NCBI RefSeq assembly: GCF_037975245.1 | Contig: NC_092583.1 | Span: 11,016,264-11,048,763 of the forward strand | Direction of reading: 5' to 3' | DNA from: Apostichopus japonicus | Taxonomy: Eukaryota > Echinodermata > Holothuroidea > Aspidochirotida > Stichopodidae | Length of the DNA: 32,500 nt | Shown: positions 32,001-32,500 of the stretch, piece by piece | Position numbering within the stretch: the first letter of the stretch is position 1 | Layout of the letters: each line of letters begins with the position of its first letter | Notes under the pieces: generated by a model | What the model was told of the DNA's origin: nothing | Databases searched by the model: none | The model's input: only the letters and a program-made list of their open reading frames with translations | Position numbers and translations under genes: made by a program

Positions 32001-32500
32001 GTTACCTTGAGTATAGCTGTTATCAATAGTTTTTCGGCTGAAAAAAACAATGAAGTGGCGCCAAACATCATCAGTGTATGCAGTTCCTCGCTAACTGAGA
32101 AAGAGATCCTGGCCGAGTACATGGAATCCATGAACGCCCAGCATCAGTAGTACAAGACCATTGGGAACTCAAAAAGAGCCAAGCCCTTGTACCACAGCCA
32201 CCAGCCTGCAGTCAACTGGTTTTACCGTAACCCTGGCACGGGGCCCAACCAGGTACTACCAGCTGGGTCAGCTGGACCTGGGGCTCGCAATTGGGCAGGG
32301 ACGACCACTCCCTGAGGGTCACACGTCAACTCGGTTAACACGCAACCCCTGCTACCCACGTGGGTATGCAAAAGAAATGTGATCCTTGTGGAGAGGAAGG
32401 GTTTACTTTGGGAAAGACTATACGGTTCCTTTTGTGTACTACGTCATTGCACAACCCAACCACATGCAATGTTGGGAGCTTACTCAAGTCAACTGAAGTG
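32001..32500 (-). other. 5' UTR of the retrotransposon
   Basis: A GC-rich leader on the minus strand before the ATG at 32000. It contains a 17-codon upstream frame (32144 to 32091, ending TAG) that could dampen translation of the main ORF. An acceptor-like TTTTTTTCAG (minus strand, about 32036-32045) is also present. The plus strand has a long open stretch here, judged an antisense by-product of GC content. Confidence 0.5.

Larger units (their letters stand above)
28998..32500 (-). mobile_element. Non-LTR retrotransposon (RTE-like), 5' part reaching the window edge
   Basis: The element comprises the ORF plus a 5' region (32001-32500) clearly richer in GC than the surroundings, consistent with a transcribed leader carrying an internal promoter. 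Its 5' end lies beyond or near the window edge. The 3' end, toward lower coordinates, was not located: no poly-A or short terminal repeat could be assigned with confidence below 28998. Confidence 0.8.

Noticed and set aside
32040-32315. Plus-strand open stretch opposite the retrotransposon leader
   Set aside because: It reads well in places but is broken by TAG (about 32148) and TGA (about 32313) and lies antisense to the GC-rich 5' UTR, which has few stops by composition.

Overview
This is eukaryotic, almost certainly metazoan, DNA. It is AT-rich, mostly non-coding, full of microsatellites and transposable-element remains, and has no operon-like packing. The host gene it carries is an immunoglobulin-superfamily membrane receptor. 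The repeat content (RTE-type LINE, Harbinger element, tRNA-derived SINE, poly-G miniature elements) suggests a marine invertebrate, possibly an echinoderm such as a sea cucumber. That assignment is inference and the sequence alone does not prove it.

Layout. Positions 1-3400 and about 9602-12420 are two direct copies of a non-coding segment of about 2.9 kb, and they flank the receptor locus. Copy A (left) carries a 0.47 kb foldback element that copy B lacks. Copy B carries a large (GGA)n expansion that copy A lacks. Between them lie a candidate TATA/initiator promoter (about 5024-5055), two truncated relics of related receptor genes (about 5735-5941 and 6076-6327), and one intact single-exon receptor gene (6674-8044). 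Its product has a signal peptide, three Ig-like domains, a transmembrane helix and a tail with two ITIM-like tyrosine motifs. A degenerate tRNA-derived SINE lies just downstream.

Positions 12.6-15.3 kb hold no recognisable gene. Positions 15.34-17.42 kb are a mosaic of tandem repeats with at least 28 exact AGGTCA/TGACCT hexamers, most arranged as DR4 or DR1 pairs like nuclear-receptor response elements. A 68 bp poly-G inverted-repeat insertion with an 8 bp target duplication lies at 17.64-17.70 kb. Positions 20287-21482 are a complete non-autonomous PIF/Harbinger element, with TIRs, TAA flanks, subterminal TCCGTT motifs and a broken N-terminal piece of the transposase. A weak promoter plus first-exon candidate lies at about 21.89-22.09 kb, an (AT)40 microsatellite at 22.16 kb, and five copies of an 86 bp tandem repeat at 22.68-23.12 kb. 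From 23.1 to 28.9 kb I see no gene.

The right end is a non-LTR retrotransposon on the minus strand. It has an intact 1000-residue endonuclease/reverse-transcriptase ORF (32000-28998) and a GC-rich 5' UTR that runs to the window edge. The only host gene I can defend is the Ig receptor. All other coding capacity belongs to transposons.
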